A DNA stretch of 64,000 nucleotides from a virus: IMG/VR virus record IMGVR_UViG_3300003323_000328, positions 1 through 64,000 of that record; one strand, 5' to 3'. The translations under genes and the position numbers were made by a program. Of this stretch, positions 1 to 8,226 are shown one piece after another. Every line of letters starts with the position of its first letter. Within the stretch, counting starts at the first letter, position 1. The notes below the pieces were generated by a model that made no database searches, was not told the DNA's origin, and worked only from the letters and a program-made list of their open reading frames with translations.

Positions 1-183
1 TTCTTCTTCACCACTACACCAAAGTGGTATCTCCTTAAATTGTATTACAACAGTAATAGTATCATAAACTAATTCAAAAGGATTACCCATTTCTTCTACA
101 AAGTTTGGATTTTTATCATAACATAAATCATTTAAAGAATCCACTGCTATACGTGCTTCTTCAAGTTGTTCTAACAATTTCAT
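1..183 (-). CDS. Hypothetical acidic protein, C-terminus cut by the window edge
   Basis: The frame is open from an ATG at 183 to the window edge, giving the first 61 residues (start MKLLEQLEEARIAVD). The visible part is acidic, with a helical N-terminus followed by a more beta-like stretch and a Trp-Cys-rich end. The start overlaps the stop of the upstream resolvase-like gene as ATGA (180-183), so it is translationally coupled to the replication operon. I do not recognise the family; the missing C-terminus could change this. Confidence 0.7.
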   Translation of the reverse strand, partial: MKLLEQLEEARIAVDSLNDLCYDKNPNFVEEMGNPFELVYDTITVVIQFKEIPLWCSGEEE

Positions 184-902
184 AAATTAAATGTTTGTTT
201 ATAAAAAGAGTTGTTAACTATAACATCTCTTCTATCAGAATAAATTTTAAAGATCAGCTTTCGTTCTTCTTTAGTTTTTACAGGACAAAATAAAGCAGAT
301 GGTGGACCAGTAATATAACTTATAGCATCATCTGGAATAATTTTTAACTCAGTAAGGATATCACAGAAAGCTTTATTATAAGGAAATATCCTGTTATCTA
401 AATCCCATTTTTGTCCTTTACTATATTCTAAATCTTCAATAGTATCCCAAAGTTCTACTTCAAATCTGATAGGAAACTGATTAATAGCTATTTTAGGTAT
501 AGTCATTATAAAGTGTCTATATTGATCCTTTATAGCATTCATCAAGTTATTTTTACTAAATCTACCTTTTACACCACTATAGATATCCTGACCATTTATA
601 ATTTCAATTCTAGGCTTACCAGCTTTTTTAGTATTAGCTATTACCCTTTCATCAGTTTTAACATCTATAAGAAAATCAATCATTCTTTTAACTTTTCTTC
701 TGATAACAGGAAATGACCTCCAAGCATAGTTTATCCCATCAGGTTCTCTAATACCTTGTAATTTAAAAAGACTTTTATCACACAAAGCATAAGGAAGTTT
801 TTTTCTTCCTTTTTCATAATATTTAACTTGTTGTGCTTTAGAAGCTTCATAAGTCCTAATATAATTAGGAATAGTTATTTCAGCTATTAATAAGTTGTTC
901 AT
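180..902 (-). CDS. RusA-like Holliday junction resolvase
   Basis: A 240-aa protein predicted to cut branched DNA such as Holliday junctions left by replication and recombination before packaging. The C-terminal half carries the acidic signature of the RusA fold: WDLDN at residues 166-170, Lys177, Asp181 and the pair Asp191-Asp192, ordered as in the D-x-D-N...K...D...DD pattern of the family. The first 150 residues are longer than in typical RusA (about 120 aa in total) and are not assigned. It overlaps the primase start by 23 bp and lies last but one in the visible replication operon, a sensible place for a resolvase. The assignment rests on motif recognition only. Confidence 0.6.
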   Translation of the reverse strand: MNNLLIAEITIPNYIRTYEASKAQQVKYYEKGRKKLPYALCDKSLFKLQGIREPDGINYAWRSFPVIRRKVKRMIDFLIDVKTDERVIANTKKAGKPRIEIINGQDIYSGVKGRFSKNNLMNAIKDQYRHFIMTIPKIAINQFPIRFEVELWDTIEDLEYSKGQKWDLDNRIFPYNKAFCDILTELKIIPDDAISYITGPPSALFCPVKTKEERKLIFKIYSDRRDVIVNNSFYKQTFNL

Positions 903-1908
903 AAGTATTATTAATTAAATTAATAGTAGAATCTATTCCTTTATATTTTATATGATCAGAAAAATCTTTAATAGAATTATTGGATTTAATAAATTTACCT
1001 CCTTTAAAGTCTAAGCCAAAAAAGAGTGTTTTTAAACCAAATTTAGTTCTATATTCTTGAGCTACTCTAATACCAGTTCTATCAAAATCCATTAAAACAA
1101 AAATATAATCATACTTTAATGCTAATGTATGATATAATGAAAATGGTATTAATTTATTTTCACTCATAGGAGCTATACCATAACAACCAAGATGTTTACA
1201 ATACTTATTAATACATACTACATCTTTATATGATTTAGTAATAATAAGTATATGTCCACCTGTACTAGGTAATTTATCTAAACCTTGGATTATGTCACCT
1301 CTATTTTGAATAAAACGCCCTGGTTTTTGCTTATAGGGAAAGTACAATTTGTAGTCATATCCTCCAAAATGATACCCATATCCGGGATCGCCCGGCTTAT
1401 AGGCATAGATCAATTCCAGTTGACCATTTCGAACAAACCAAGCATACTCGATAGGATAAATAGAAGCCTCTCTTAAATCTGATTCTGTGAAGCCATACTG
1501 TCGGGTCCAAAAATTATAATCGTCTAAGTTAAAATCACGTCTTTTAATACGAAGTTCAAGCTTATCTTTTTTAGCTTCACGTCTATTAAGAGAAGGATCA
1601 CTTATATGACCATCAGTAAGTCCAAAATCAATAGCTACTCGCTTTAGAGCTTCACTAAAATTTATCTTATACAAATATTCAACTACATTAAAGCAATCCC
1701 AATTAAATCCCCAACTATAGTCTTTAAACTTGATTCGTCCATACTGGTTAATATAAAATACACAACCAGGACTTTTATCTTCTCTAAGTGGATTAGTAAA
1801 TTCAGTATTAAATTGAGGTCTTATACCCAAATACCTTTCAAATATATCTTCTTCAGTAATTCTTTTAAGAATGTATTCACGATTAACTGGTATTTTAAAT
1901 TTGAACAT
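880..1908 (-). CDS. DnaG-type (Toprim) DNA primase
   Basis: A 342-aa protein predicted to make RNA primers for replication. The N-terminus (about 10-100) resembles a primase CHC2-like domain (LREDKSPGC, KDYSWG, NVVEYL), but the zinc-binding Cys/His set is not evident. The Toprim domain spans about 218-320: ITKSYKD at 223-229 stands where VEGxxD is usual, MDFDRTG at 273-279 gives the metal-binding D-x-D, and a KDFSDH segment lies near 316. The usual catalytic glutamate of the first Toprim motif is replaced by a KSYKD arrangement. It sits between the RusA-like gene and a small gene, with helicases farther upstream in the same operon. Confidence 0.82.
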   Translation of the reverse strand: MFKFKIPVNREYILKRITEEDIFERYLGIRPQFNTEFTNPLREDKSPGCVFYINQYGRIKFKDYSWGFNWDCFNVVEYLYKINFSEALKRVAIDFGLTDGHISDPSLNRREAKKDKLELRIKRRDFNLDDYNFWTRQYGFTESDLREASIYPIEYAWFVRNGQLELIYAYKPGDPGYGYHFGGYDYKLYFPYKQKPGRFIQNRGDIIQGLDKLPSTGGHILIITKSYKDVVCINKYCKHLGCYGIAPMSENKLIPFSLYHTLALKYDYIFVLMDFDRTGIRVAQEYRTKFGLKTLFFGLDFKGGKFIKSNNSIKDFSDHIKYKGIDSTINLINNTYEQLINS

Positions 1909-2229
1909 TTATTTACTAGTATTAGAAAATCTCTTTTTCATTAACTCTCTTCTAGTTTTAGAGTAATTTAAATCAGCAGGAACTTTCTTTAAAATTTTAT
2001 AAACTGTTATAGTTTCACCTGAAGGTAGTCTAACAGGAACTCCATGTTCAAGGTATTCTGTATCAGTCAATAATTGTCTATAGGCATCCACACTAGTAGC
2101 TTTATTAGTTACTCCTCCTACAAACCATATTAAAGCTGTTCTATTTACTGCTAGTCCAACAGAAAACTGACTAAGATATTTAGTTAATTTTCTCCATTGA
2201 TTAGATTCTTCTGTTTCTAAGGTAGACAT
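1909..2229 (-). CDS. Hypothetical protein, 106 aa
   Basis: The start is set at the ATG at 2229. The longer frame beginning with GTG at 2319 would run back through the terminator hairpin at 2235-2256 and 56 bp into the preceding gene. From 2229 the protein begins MSTLETEESNQWRKLTK and ends in a basic tail (TRRELMKKRFSNTSK). It has a central hydrophobic stretch (SVGLAVNRTALIWFVGGV) and a charged second half. Its stop abuts the primase ATG, so the two are probably co-translated. The family is not recognised; a small primase or replication accessory role is only a guess from position. Confidence 0.72.
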   Translation of the reverse strand: MSTLETEESNQWRKLTKYLSQFSVGLAVNRTALIWFVGGVTNKATSVDAYRQLLTDTEYLEHGVPVRLPSGETITVYKILKKVPADLNYSKTRRELMKKRFSNTSK

Positions 2230-2234
2230 AGTAA

Positions 2235-2256
2235 AAGAGGGAGTTTCCTCCCTCTT
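2235..2256 (-). terminator. Intrinsic terminator hairpin after the 208-aa gene
   Basis: A 9-bp perfect stem (AAGAGGGAG / CTCCCTCTT) with a 4-nt loop lies between the stop at 2264 and the next start at 2229. On the minus strand the stem is followed by a T-rich run. It probably reduces read-through from the strongly expressed upstream genes into the primase genes. Confidence 0.75.
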
Positions 2257-2263
2257 GGTTAAG

Positions 2264-2890
2264 TTAAAATTCCATATCTGAACTTTCAGTAGCAGCACCA
2301 GTAGTGTTAGTAGTAACACCTTGAGTAGGAGCTGATTCTATATCAGGAGCTATCTTAGGGATTTCAAATACATCATATTGAGGGTTAATAGTAAATTGCT
2401 TAGGATGATTTGCAGTACTAATAAATGGAGCTACTTGTGGAAGAGCACTATAATATTTCTTATCTTTCTTATTAAGTTTATAAATAACTTTAAGAGCACA
2501 AGTCATATCTGCACCAGCTTTAATCTTTGTAGCTAAAAGTTTACCTACTTGATCAGTTATTTTAATCCAGTTATCAGCAACTTTACTAAGATTATTTGGT
2601 TCTTCAACTTTCACTGAAAGAAATTCTTGTTCAGAAACAAAAGCTCTACAAATATGAGCAATACGATTAACATTAAGAGCAACACTCTTTTTAAAGTCTT
2701 CGTCTGTCATCTGTGACAGTTTATTGGGAACAAAAGATCTATCAGTTAAAGTAGCTCCAGTACCATCTACAAAAATAAAAGAAAAAGATTTATCATCTTT
2801 ATTTCTCTCTATCTTTGTAAGTTTACAATTTTCTTTACGAAGCTCAGGAGCCATTACATTGATTTCACGAATATCTTCAAAATTAAACAT
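2264..2890 (-). CDS. Conserved phage protein with acidic tail, possible ssDNA-binding protein
   Basis: A 208-aa soluble protein (start MFNFEDIREINVMAPELRK). The first 150 residues are mixed alpha/beta. The last 40 are low complexity (Pro/Thr/Ala/Ser) and end in the acidic-aromatic tip ESSDMEF, much like the flexible tail with an acidic, Phe-ended tip that SSB proteins use to recruit replication enzymes. It has its own terminator and sits in the replication operon next to a second protein of the same layout (2972-3559). An SSB-like role is inference from tail and context; no OB-fold motif can be proven by eye. Confidence 0.5.
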   Translation of the reverse strand: MFNFEDIREINVMAPELRKENCKLTKIERNKDDKSFSFIFVDGTGATLTDRSFVPNKLSQMTDEDFKKSVALNVNRIAHICRAFVSEQEFLSVKVEEPNNLSKVADNWIKITDQVGKLLATKIKAGADMTCALKVIYKLNKKDKKYYSALPQVAPFISTANHPKQFTINPQYDVFEIPKIAPDIESAPTQGVTTNTTGAATESSDMEF

Positions 2891-2926
2891 AGTTATATTA
2901 TTGTTTTTAGTTAAAATAAAATGAAA

Positions 2927-2946
2927 AAGAGGGATTGCTCCCTCTT
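2927..2946 (-). terminator. Intrinsic terminator hairpin after the 195-aa gene
   Basis: An 8-bp perfect stem (AAGAGGGA / TCCCTCTT) with the loop TTGC, directly after the stop at 2972. The minus strand continues with a run of Ts. Its stem sequence nearly repeats the terminator at 2235-2256. Confidence 0.75.
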
Positions 2947-2971
2947 AGTTTGGTTCAAAATAATTGGAAAA

Positions 2972-3559
2972 TTACCAAGATTCTTCAGAAGCAGGTTGTG
3001 CTGGAACTTCAGCTTGTGATGTAGGAGCTGTTGCAGTAGCAGGTACTTCACCTTCAGCTTTAATCTCAGCCTTAGCGTCTGGTGCTTCTTTCTTTTTACC
3101 TACAACAAGTTGAAAAGCCACTTTTACTGCAATACCATCAAGAGTTACATTTTCACCTACTTTAGTAAGATCAATAAATTGATTTTTCTTAAGAGCACTA
3201 GAATCAATAATACCAGCAGCATTAAGAGCAGCTTCTAGAGCTTCACTTTTAAAGGTTTTACCTTTATCACGATCTTTTCTTTTCTTCAGATATTTAGCAT
3301 CTTTTTCATCAACTAAACCAAGAAGAATAACTTTGTTATTAGTAGGATGAACAAAGTGAGTAAGACCGTTAGTTTCAAGATTAAGTGATTCAAAAAGTTT
3401 AGTAGCTACATAGAAAAGTCCTTTGATTTCACCTTTCTTGTTTTGCATCTTGCGATACTTCAAGTTATCATACTCTTGAAACTTGGTTGGAAGAGATGAT
3501 TCTTTTCTTTTGTTTACTGTTACAGGAGCCTTAAACTCTTCAAAATTAAAAGTGTTCAT
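2972..3559 (-). CDS. Conserved phage protein with acidic/low-complexity tail
   Basis: A 195-aa protein starting MNTFNFEEFKAPVTVNKRK, with a Lys-rich body (KYLKKRKDRDKGKTFKSEAL) and an Ala/Pro/Glu-rich tail ending in PASEESW. It resembles the downstream 208-aa protein in opening (F-N-F-E), in the flexible acidic tail and in having its own GAGGGA-type terminator, so the two may be a functional pair in DNA replication. A basic body with an acidic tail suits a DNA-binding accessory factor, but the family is not recognised with certainty. Confidence 0.5.
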   Translation of the reverse strand: MNTFNFEEFKAPVTVNKRKESSLPTKFQEYDNLKYRKMQNKKGEIKGLFYVATKLFESLNLETNGLTHFVHPTNNKVILLGLVDEKDAKYLKKRKDRDKGKTFKSEALEAALNAAGIIDSSALKKNQFIDLTKVGENVTLDGIAVKVAFQLVVGKKKEAPDAKAEIKAEGEVPATATAPTSQAEVPAQPASEESW

Positions 3560-3612
3560 AATAATTAATTGTTTTGTTTAAAATTTGAATGATTAAAATT
3601 AGTATTATTTTT

Positions 3613-4485
3613 CTACTTAGGCAAATTTTTATAAACATTTTGCCAATATGTTTTAATTGTTCCGTCCTCTTGCTTCTCGGACAAAAGGATATCTTTCCCC
3701 TCAAGATGGGAAATACGAGTGCCACAAAGTATCTCGTCAGAAGGTACAAAAGATAAGAAAGTTTTGTTTCCTTCTCTATGTAAAAATCCAATTGCATCTG
3801 CAACCAAAGCTGTGGCTATAACTTTGTTCTTTCCTATTAAATCTACATCATTTACTTCTACTTCAGTACCGGCTTTATCTTTTTTGCCAGCCATATAAGT
3901 AACTTTCAAATGACCAGAAAGAATAGTATAAGGAAACAAAGAAGTTATATAACCTAACCATTTTTCAAATGTATCTCTAACCCACATATAACCAGCACCA
4001 TTAGGTAAAGATAATATGGAATCCCATAAATTTTTAGGTTTAAGTTGTCCTTCTTTATTAACTCCACCACTTATTTCCTCATCTTTCTTCGACCATCTAT
4101 TAAAACCTTTCCCTACAACACTTTTCATATACACATCTCTAGCTTCTTCTACAATCCAACCTTCAAAAGTTGTAAGAGTATCAGCTATACCATAAGTATA
4201 CGGATTGTATTCTCGTAAAGCTTTAATAACTTCTGTCAGATAATAAATTTCTTTATCATGTCTAGTATTAAGTTCTTCATGAGTTTCACTAGCTGGAGGA
4301 CGTAAACCTATAATTTTAAGTCGTCTTGCAGCTACGTAACTTCCACCACTTTCGAAATCTAATATAATACTATGATCGAGATGGGAAAAAACAGTAGTTT
4401 TACCTGTCTTTGGTCTAGAATATATAAGAAGAACCTTTGGGTCTTCATATTCAGGTGGTTTTTTCTCTAAAGGTAATTTAACCAT
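3613..4485 (-). CDS. RecA-like ATPase (phage nucleotide-binding protein, Sak4-like)
   Basis: A 290-aa P-loop ATPase. The Walker A is at about 23-31 (SRPKTGKTT), followed by a strand and ILDFESGG, typical of the AAA_24 / Sak4-like group of phage RecA-fold proteins that promote single-strand annealing or act with recombination. A Walker B-like IADTLTTFEGW segment lies near 97-107. It stands between a DnaB-like helicase and two possible ssDNA-binding proteins, as expected for a recombination-replication ATPase. The exact activity (annealase helper or packaging-independent ATPase) cannot be decided from sequence alone. Confidence 0.7.
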   Translation of the reverse strand: MVKLPLEKKPPEYEDPKVLLIYSRPKTGKTTVFSHLDHSIILDFESGGSYVAARRLKIIGLRPPASETHEELNTRHDKEIYYLTEVIKALREYNPYTYGIADTLTTFEGWIVEEARDVYMKSVVGKGFNRWSKKDEEISGGVNKEGQLKPKNLWDSILSLPNGAGYMWVRDTFEKWLGYITSLFPYTILSGHLKVTYMAGKKDKAGTEVEVNDVDLIGKNKVIATALVADAIGFLHREGNKTFLSFVPSDEILCGTRISHLEGKDILLSEKQEDGTIKTYWQNVYKNLPK

Positions 4486-4494
4486 ATTTAATTA

Positions 4495-5520
4495 TTATAA
4501 TCCAAAATTAAAATCCTCACTAGGTAAGAGAAGAGAAGATTGATTAGCTTCAGGATAGTCCCATATTTTATTAAGTGCAAGATTATGTTTAAGTTTAATT
4601 ACACCAGTCCAACCTTCTCTTTGTTTTAGAACTACTTCTAAAAGAAGATCATCTGATTTATTAGGATCATTATAATCTACACCAGTAGGAATGCCTTCCC
4701 ACTCTTCAAGACCATACATTCCTGGACGATGTAATGCATAAACAATATCAGCACATTGAAAAACGCTATCTGAACCAAATATATCACTAGAAACTGGCAA
4801 GTATTGACCTAATTTATCTCTACCAGCATTAGTTTCTATATTTCTATTCATTTGTGATAGCCAAAACATCCACATATCAAAATTATTTTTTAAATGGATG
4901 CCTTTAAACATATAGCTACTTATTAATTCTTCTTCTTTTTTCTCATCATCTTTAAGTCCAAGACGAGTATGATCAAAAAGATTAACTATACGTTTTTTAG
5001 GAAACTTACCTTGAATTTGCTTCTTATTTTCTTCCCATTGTTTAGGAGTAAGAGGTTTATTAGTTATATAAATAGGAAGATGACTGAATTTGGTAGCTAC
5101 AAGTTTAAGATTATTAAATCTTTCTTCTTGGAGTCTTTTATGATAATCAAGAAGAGCTTTAGCCTCAATTTCTCCTTCTCTACTTATAAGACGAAGAACA
5201 TTTCTCCATCCTGTCATTTCATAACTATCATAAAGAATCATTAAGTCATCTGCATAACCTGGATTTAACTCCTTATCACAAAAATCTAATATATCTATTA
5301 AAGCTTTTGCTGATTTACCAGTTCCAGTTCTACCAGCTATAACTACTTGATCTCCAGGATAATAACCTCCTATCATATCCTGTTCTTTTTTAAGTTTAGT
5401 GAGAAGTGGTTTTAAATCACCGTTTCTAACTTTATCCATCATTCCGATGGCTTTATTAACTTCTACAGAGATATGTTTATATCCAAATTGATCAATGGAT
5501 TCGTATTTTTGGTTTTGCAT
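4495..5520 (-). CDS. DnaB-like replicative DNA helicase
   Basis: A 341-aa RecA-fold helicase predicted to unwind DNA at the phage fork. The Walker A is at 63-70 (GRTGTGKS), a Walker B-like strand is in IVNLFDHTRL (about 175-184), and the sensor motif WLSQMNR (about 217-223) matches the DnaB H3 motif. The N-terminal DnaB domain is short or missing, as in many phage DnaB-like enzymes. The start overlaps the end of the upstream 192-aa gene by 29 bp. A separate helicase loader is not obvious, but the 192-aa upstream protein is a candidate by position. Confidence 0.82.
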   Translation of the reverse strand: MQNQKYESIDQFGYKHISVEVNKAIGMMDKVRNGDLKPLLTKLKKEQDMIGGYYPGDQVVIAGRTGTGKSAKALIDILDFCDKELNPGYADDLMILYDSYEMTGWRNVLRLISREGEIEAKALLDYHKRLQEERFNNLKLVATKFSHLPIYITNKPLTPKQWEENKKQIQGKFPKKRIVNLFDHTRLGLKDDEKKEEELISSYMFKGIHLKNNFDMWMFWLSQMNRNIETNAGRDKLGQYLPVSSDIFGSDSVFQCADIVYALHRPGMYGLEEWEGIPTGVDYNDPNKSDDLLLEVVLKQREGWTGVIKLKHNLALNKIWDYPEANQSSLLLPSEDFNFGL

Positions 5521-6070
5521 TAGATTTACCTTCCCAAAGTCTACTACTTAAATAATTGGATAATTTAACAGGGGCATATTTACTATACTTTTTATTATCT
5601 AATACATCTTGCATAATTGTAGTATGAAGACTAATATCTACTTTCAACATTTTAGTATATTGTTCTTCAAAAGCTTCATAATCACTTTTACCATAAGGCA
5701 TTTCCTGACCATTTATAAGCATATAAGTAGGATAAGTATCCCACAACTCTTTAACTGCTTCTTTAAATTTATCCAAAAATCCTTTAGTAAACTTCTCTGT
5801 TACAGAGTAATTATCAAGATGATGTTTATCATGCTTAACTTTCCAAGTATACTTAATATAACCCCTTTCTACTAAATCATTTAACTCATTTACTTCTCTA
5901 TTATTTGTTTTAACTATTGTACCTCCTGTTAAAAATCCTACTTCACTTATATATTTAATTATTTTAGCACCATTTCTTTCATGTATGAGTAGGCACATAC
6001 AGAATTGGTTAAAAGTAAGTTCATGCTTACACAAAAAATTAAGTGTTTCATTATCAATACTAGTTATCAT
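5492..6070 (-). CDS. Hypothetical replication-operon protein, 192 aa
   Basis: Starts MITSIDNETLNFLCKHELT. The first 90 residues look like a winged-helix-type helical domain (LTFNQFCMCLLIHE... then NDLVERGYIKYTWKVK), followed by a second helical part (FKEAVKELWDTYPTYMLING) with a Lys/Arg-rich end. It overlaps the DnaB-like gene directly downstream and is coupled by ATGA-type overlap to the 79-aa gene upstream. That pairing resembles replication initiator or helicase-loader genes found next to DnaB. The role is inference. Confidence 0.55.
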   Translation of the reverse strand: MITSIDNETLNFLCKHELTFNQFCMCLLIHERNGAKIIKYISEVGFLTGGTIVKTNNREVNELNDLVERGYIKYTWKVKHDKHHLDNYSVTEKFTKGFLDKFKEAVKELWDTYPTYMLINGQEMPYGKSDYEAFEEQYTKMLKVDISLHTTIMQDVLDNKKYSKYAPVKLSNYLSSRLWEGKSNAKPKIRIH

Positions 6071-6306
6071 ATTCCTTCTACAAATTGATCTGGATAAATT
6101 AATAATTCTTCATCTTCTTTTATTTTATTAGTGAGTTTATTAAAATCTTCAAGTCCTTGTTCTATTTCATCTAAACTGTATTCTTTATTAAATACAGAAC
6201 TAAGTTTAGTTTGTATCTGAAGAACAGTCCAATCTTTATCCTCACTCGCTAGAATCGCTGACAGCTCCAACTGTAGTTGGAGGAAGTTGAGTTTTTGGAG
6301 GTGCAT
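6067..6306 (-). CDS. Hypothetical protein, up to 79 aa
   Basis: A small, acidic, helical protein (ASEDKDWTVLQIQTKL, then SLDEIEQGLEDFNKL). The only ATG (6306) would make it overlap the SF2 helicase end by 65 bp. The true start may be a later non-ATG codon near the helicase stop, which would drop the Leu-rich first 20 residues. Its own stop overlaps the next start (6067-6070). It is possibly an HTH-like adaptor; the family is not recognised. Confidence 0.45.
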   Translation of the reverse strand: MHLQKLNFLQLQLELSAILASEDKDWTVLQIQTKLSSVFNKEYSLDEIEQGLEDFNKLTNKIKEDEELLIYPDQFVEGI

Positions 6307-7765
6307 ATAAACTAATTGATTGATTTAAAACTATTTCTTCTACGGAGTTCACCCAATAAATAGTACTTGTTAATTCACTTTGCTTAGAACGTAACCATCT
6401 TTCTTCTTGACTTTCTGCAACATAAAGATTAACTATTAATGTGACTTTATCTGGATTTAAAGAATCAATACGTTTGCCACGTCCGCCTCTTTGAGTATCT
6501 TGTCTAATAGTAGAACTGTAAGCTGTTTGAAGAATAAATTGAGTTGCTATAATATCAACACCTTCATCAATAGCTCTTACAGTAGATAGTTGTTTAATAT
6601 GGCTAGTACGGTCTTCAAATAAAGCTATAGCATCCCTTTTCCTAGAAGCAAGTCCTAAGATTTTATAGCCGTTTTTACGTAGTTCTTTAAGTTGCTCTTT
6701 TGGAGGTTTTTCAATGACAGATGATCCTTTGATTGCTAAAGTTACTAATTTTGTATGATAAGCTAAACAAGTTTTTGGAAATAAAGCTGCTATTTTATCT
6801 GCAAAGTCACTACTTTCTGAAAATATAATAGTCTTTAAGTTACTAAATTTTTTCACAAGTTGTTCTACATAATAAAGTTTAGAAGGTGTATTATATAAGA
6901 GAGTTTTTCTTTTTCTCATATAGTTCATACACATTGCAGCATTCTTAGCAATATTACTAGGTGAATAAGGATGTTCTTTTTTACCATCCCAATTCATTTT
7001 TTTAGCATACCATTCTCTCCATTCTTTTCCTGATTTAGTTCCTAAAGCAGTACCAGATTTAAGACGTACAAAAACTTTAACAGTATCTCCTACATTACAA
7101 GCTTTAACAAGATCAAATTCATGACCAAACTTGGCAAAGTAAAATTTAAATGTATCACTAATTTCATTCATATACTCTCTATCTGTATCCGCAATAGGTA
7201 CAGCTAAATTATATATAATAGAATTAGTAATATATCCATCTTGTTCAGCCTCATCAACAGATACTGTATCTACAACTTTCCATCCTAATTCCAGTAAATA
7301 TGATTTTTGTTCAGTACTAAGTGAACCAGATAATCCAATACCCCACTTATATTTAGTAATATTAATAGTAGTAGAGAAGAATTGAGAATCTCTATTGGCA
7401 ATTCTATGAATTTCATCAATAACTAATAGATCACAAACCCAATTTTCATATCTTGTATAAGTATTTACTATAAATACTTTTACATTTAAAAGATTATGAA
7501 TAGCTATATGACCTGTTTTAGGATCTATCCAATCATCATAGAGTTTACTGTTTGGTACAACTACTATAGTGTCTCTATCAGGATGTCTAGTATTCATATC
7601 TTTAATAATAAGAATACTAACATAAGTTTTACCAAAACCAGTAGCAGCTTCTAATATACTTCCTCTTACTTCTTTGCCATTAACTATAATTGGAGTTTTA
7701 AAACCAGAAAGTATGTGATTAACACATACTTTCTGTCTTGCTAATTTTTGTTCATTAATTTTCAA
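6242..7765 (-). CDS. Superfamily 2 DNA/RNA helicase
   Basis: A 507-aa ATPase. Motif I is at 40-47 (AATGFGKT), motif Ia follows in TIVVVPNSKLYDDW, motif II is DEIH (117-120) and motif III lies in GLSGSLS (about 147-153). A C-terminal helicase half contains TVRAIDEGVDIIATQF (motif V) and RQDTQRGGRGKR (motif VI with arginine fingers). The start appears to be TTG at 7765, overlapping the macro-domain stop as TTGA; the first in-frame ATG lies beyond motif I and would destroy the enzyme. It probably remodels replication or recombination intermediates. Confidence 0.8.
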   Translation of the reverse strand: MKINEQKLARQKVCVNHILSGFKTPIIVNGKEVRGSILEAATGFGKTYVSILIIKDMNTRHPDRDTIVVVPNSKLYDDWIDPKTGHIAIHNLLNVKVFIVNTYTRYENWVCDLLVIDEIHRIANRDSQFFSTTINITKYKWGIGLSGSLSTEQKSYLLELGWKVVDTVSVDEAEQDGYITNSIIYNLAVPIADTDREYMNEISDTFKFYFAKFGHEFDLVKACNVGDTVKVFVRLKSGTALGTKSGKEWREWYAKKMNWDGKKEHPYSPSNIAKNAAMCMNYMRKRKTLLYNTPSKLYYVEQLVKKFSNLKTIIFSESSDFADKIAALFPKTCLAYHTKLVTLAIKGSSVIEKPPKEQLKELRKNGYKILGLASRKRDAIALFEDRTSHIKQLSTVRAIDEGVDIIATQFILQTAYSSTIRQDTQRGGRGKRIDSLNPDKVTLIVNLYVAESQEERWLRSKQSELTSTIYWVNSVEEIVLNQSISLYAPPKTQLPPTTVGAVSDSSE

Positions 7766-8226
7766 GGAAATTCTACAACTGTTAAACTAACATTACTTTG
7801 TGTTTCCCAATGCTTAAGAATAGTCTCTACTACTTGTCTATCACCTCCTCCTATACCACAACCAATCCACGGAACTCCAATACTTTTTTTATCTAAAATA
7901 TAGGCATTTTTAAGAGCATCTAAGCCTTTTATTAATGCACTATATTCAAAATTTCGTCCAGGAAGAAATTGTGTATAAAGATTAATAATCTGGAAATAAA
8001 CAGGAGTTGAAGCAATATTAGCTGCATGAGCAAAAGAAAAAGTTCCTAACTTAAAAGGTGATCCATAAAGAGTGCAATTATCAGAAACTACTGCTTGGGG
8101 AAACTCTTTAGCTATTTGAGCAGCTATTCCAGAACCCATTTTGTGAAAACAATTAGCTCCATGAATAATAAGATCAAAATTTCCTTCTTTAGCAAGAGTT
8201 AATAAATTACCTTTTACTACCTTCAT
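7762..8226 (-). CDS. Macro-domain (ADP-ribose-binding) protein
   Basis: A 154-aa stand-alone macro domain. The N-terminus MKVVKGNLLTLAKEG, then IHGANCFHKMGSGIAAQIA (21-39) and GVPWIGCGIGGGDR (about 116-129), are the strand-loop elements that bind ADP-ribose in this family. Such proteins bind or hydrolyse ADP-ribose derivatives such as ADP-ribosyl marks or ADP-ribose-1-phosphate. In a phage it may reverse ADP-ribosylation used by host defences or recycle NAD-derived metabolites; that is inference. It is coupled by ATGA (8223-8226) to the rIIB-like gene and by TTGA to the helicase. Confidence 0.82.
   Translation of the reverse strand: MKVVKGNLLTLAKEGNFDLIIHGANCFHKMGSGIAAQIAKEFPQAVVSDNCTLYGSPFKLGTFSFAHAANIASTPVYFQIINLYTQFLPGRNFEYSALIKGLDALKNAYILDKKSIGVPWIGCGIGGGDRQVVETILKHWETQSNVSLTVVEFP

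Noticed and set aside
3546-3803. Minus-strand frame of 85 codons overlapping the RecA-like ATPase
   Set aside because: Shadow frame inside a clear gene, Cys/Ile/Lys-rich without motif.
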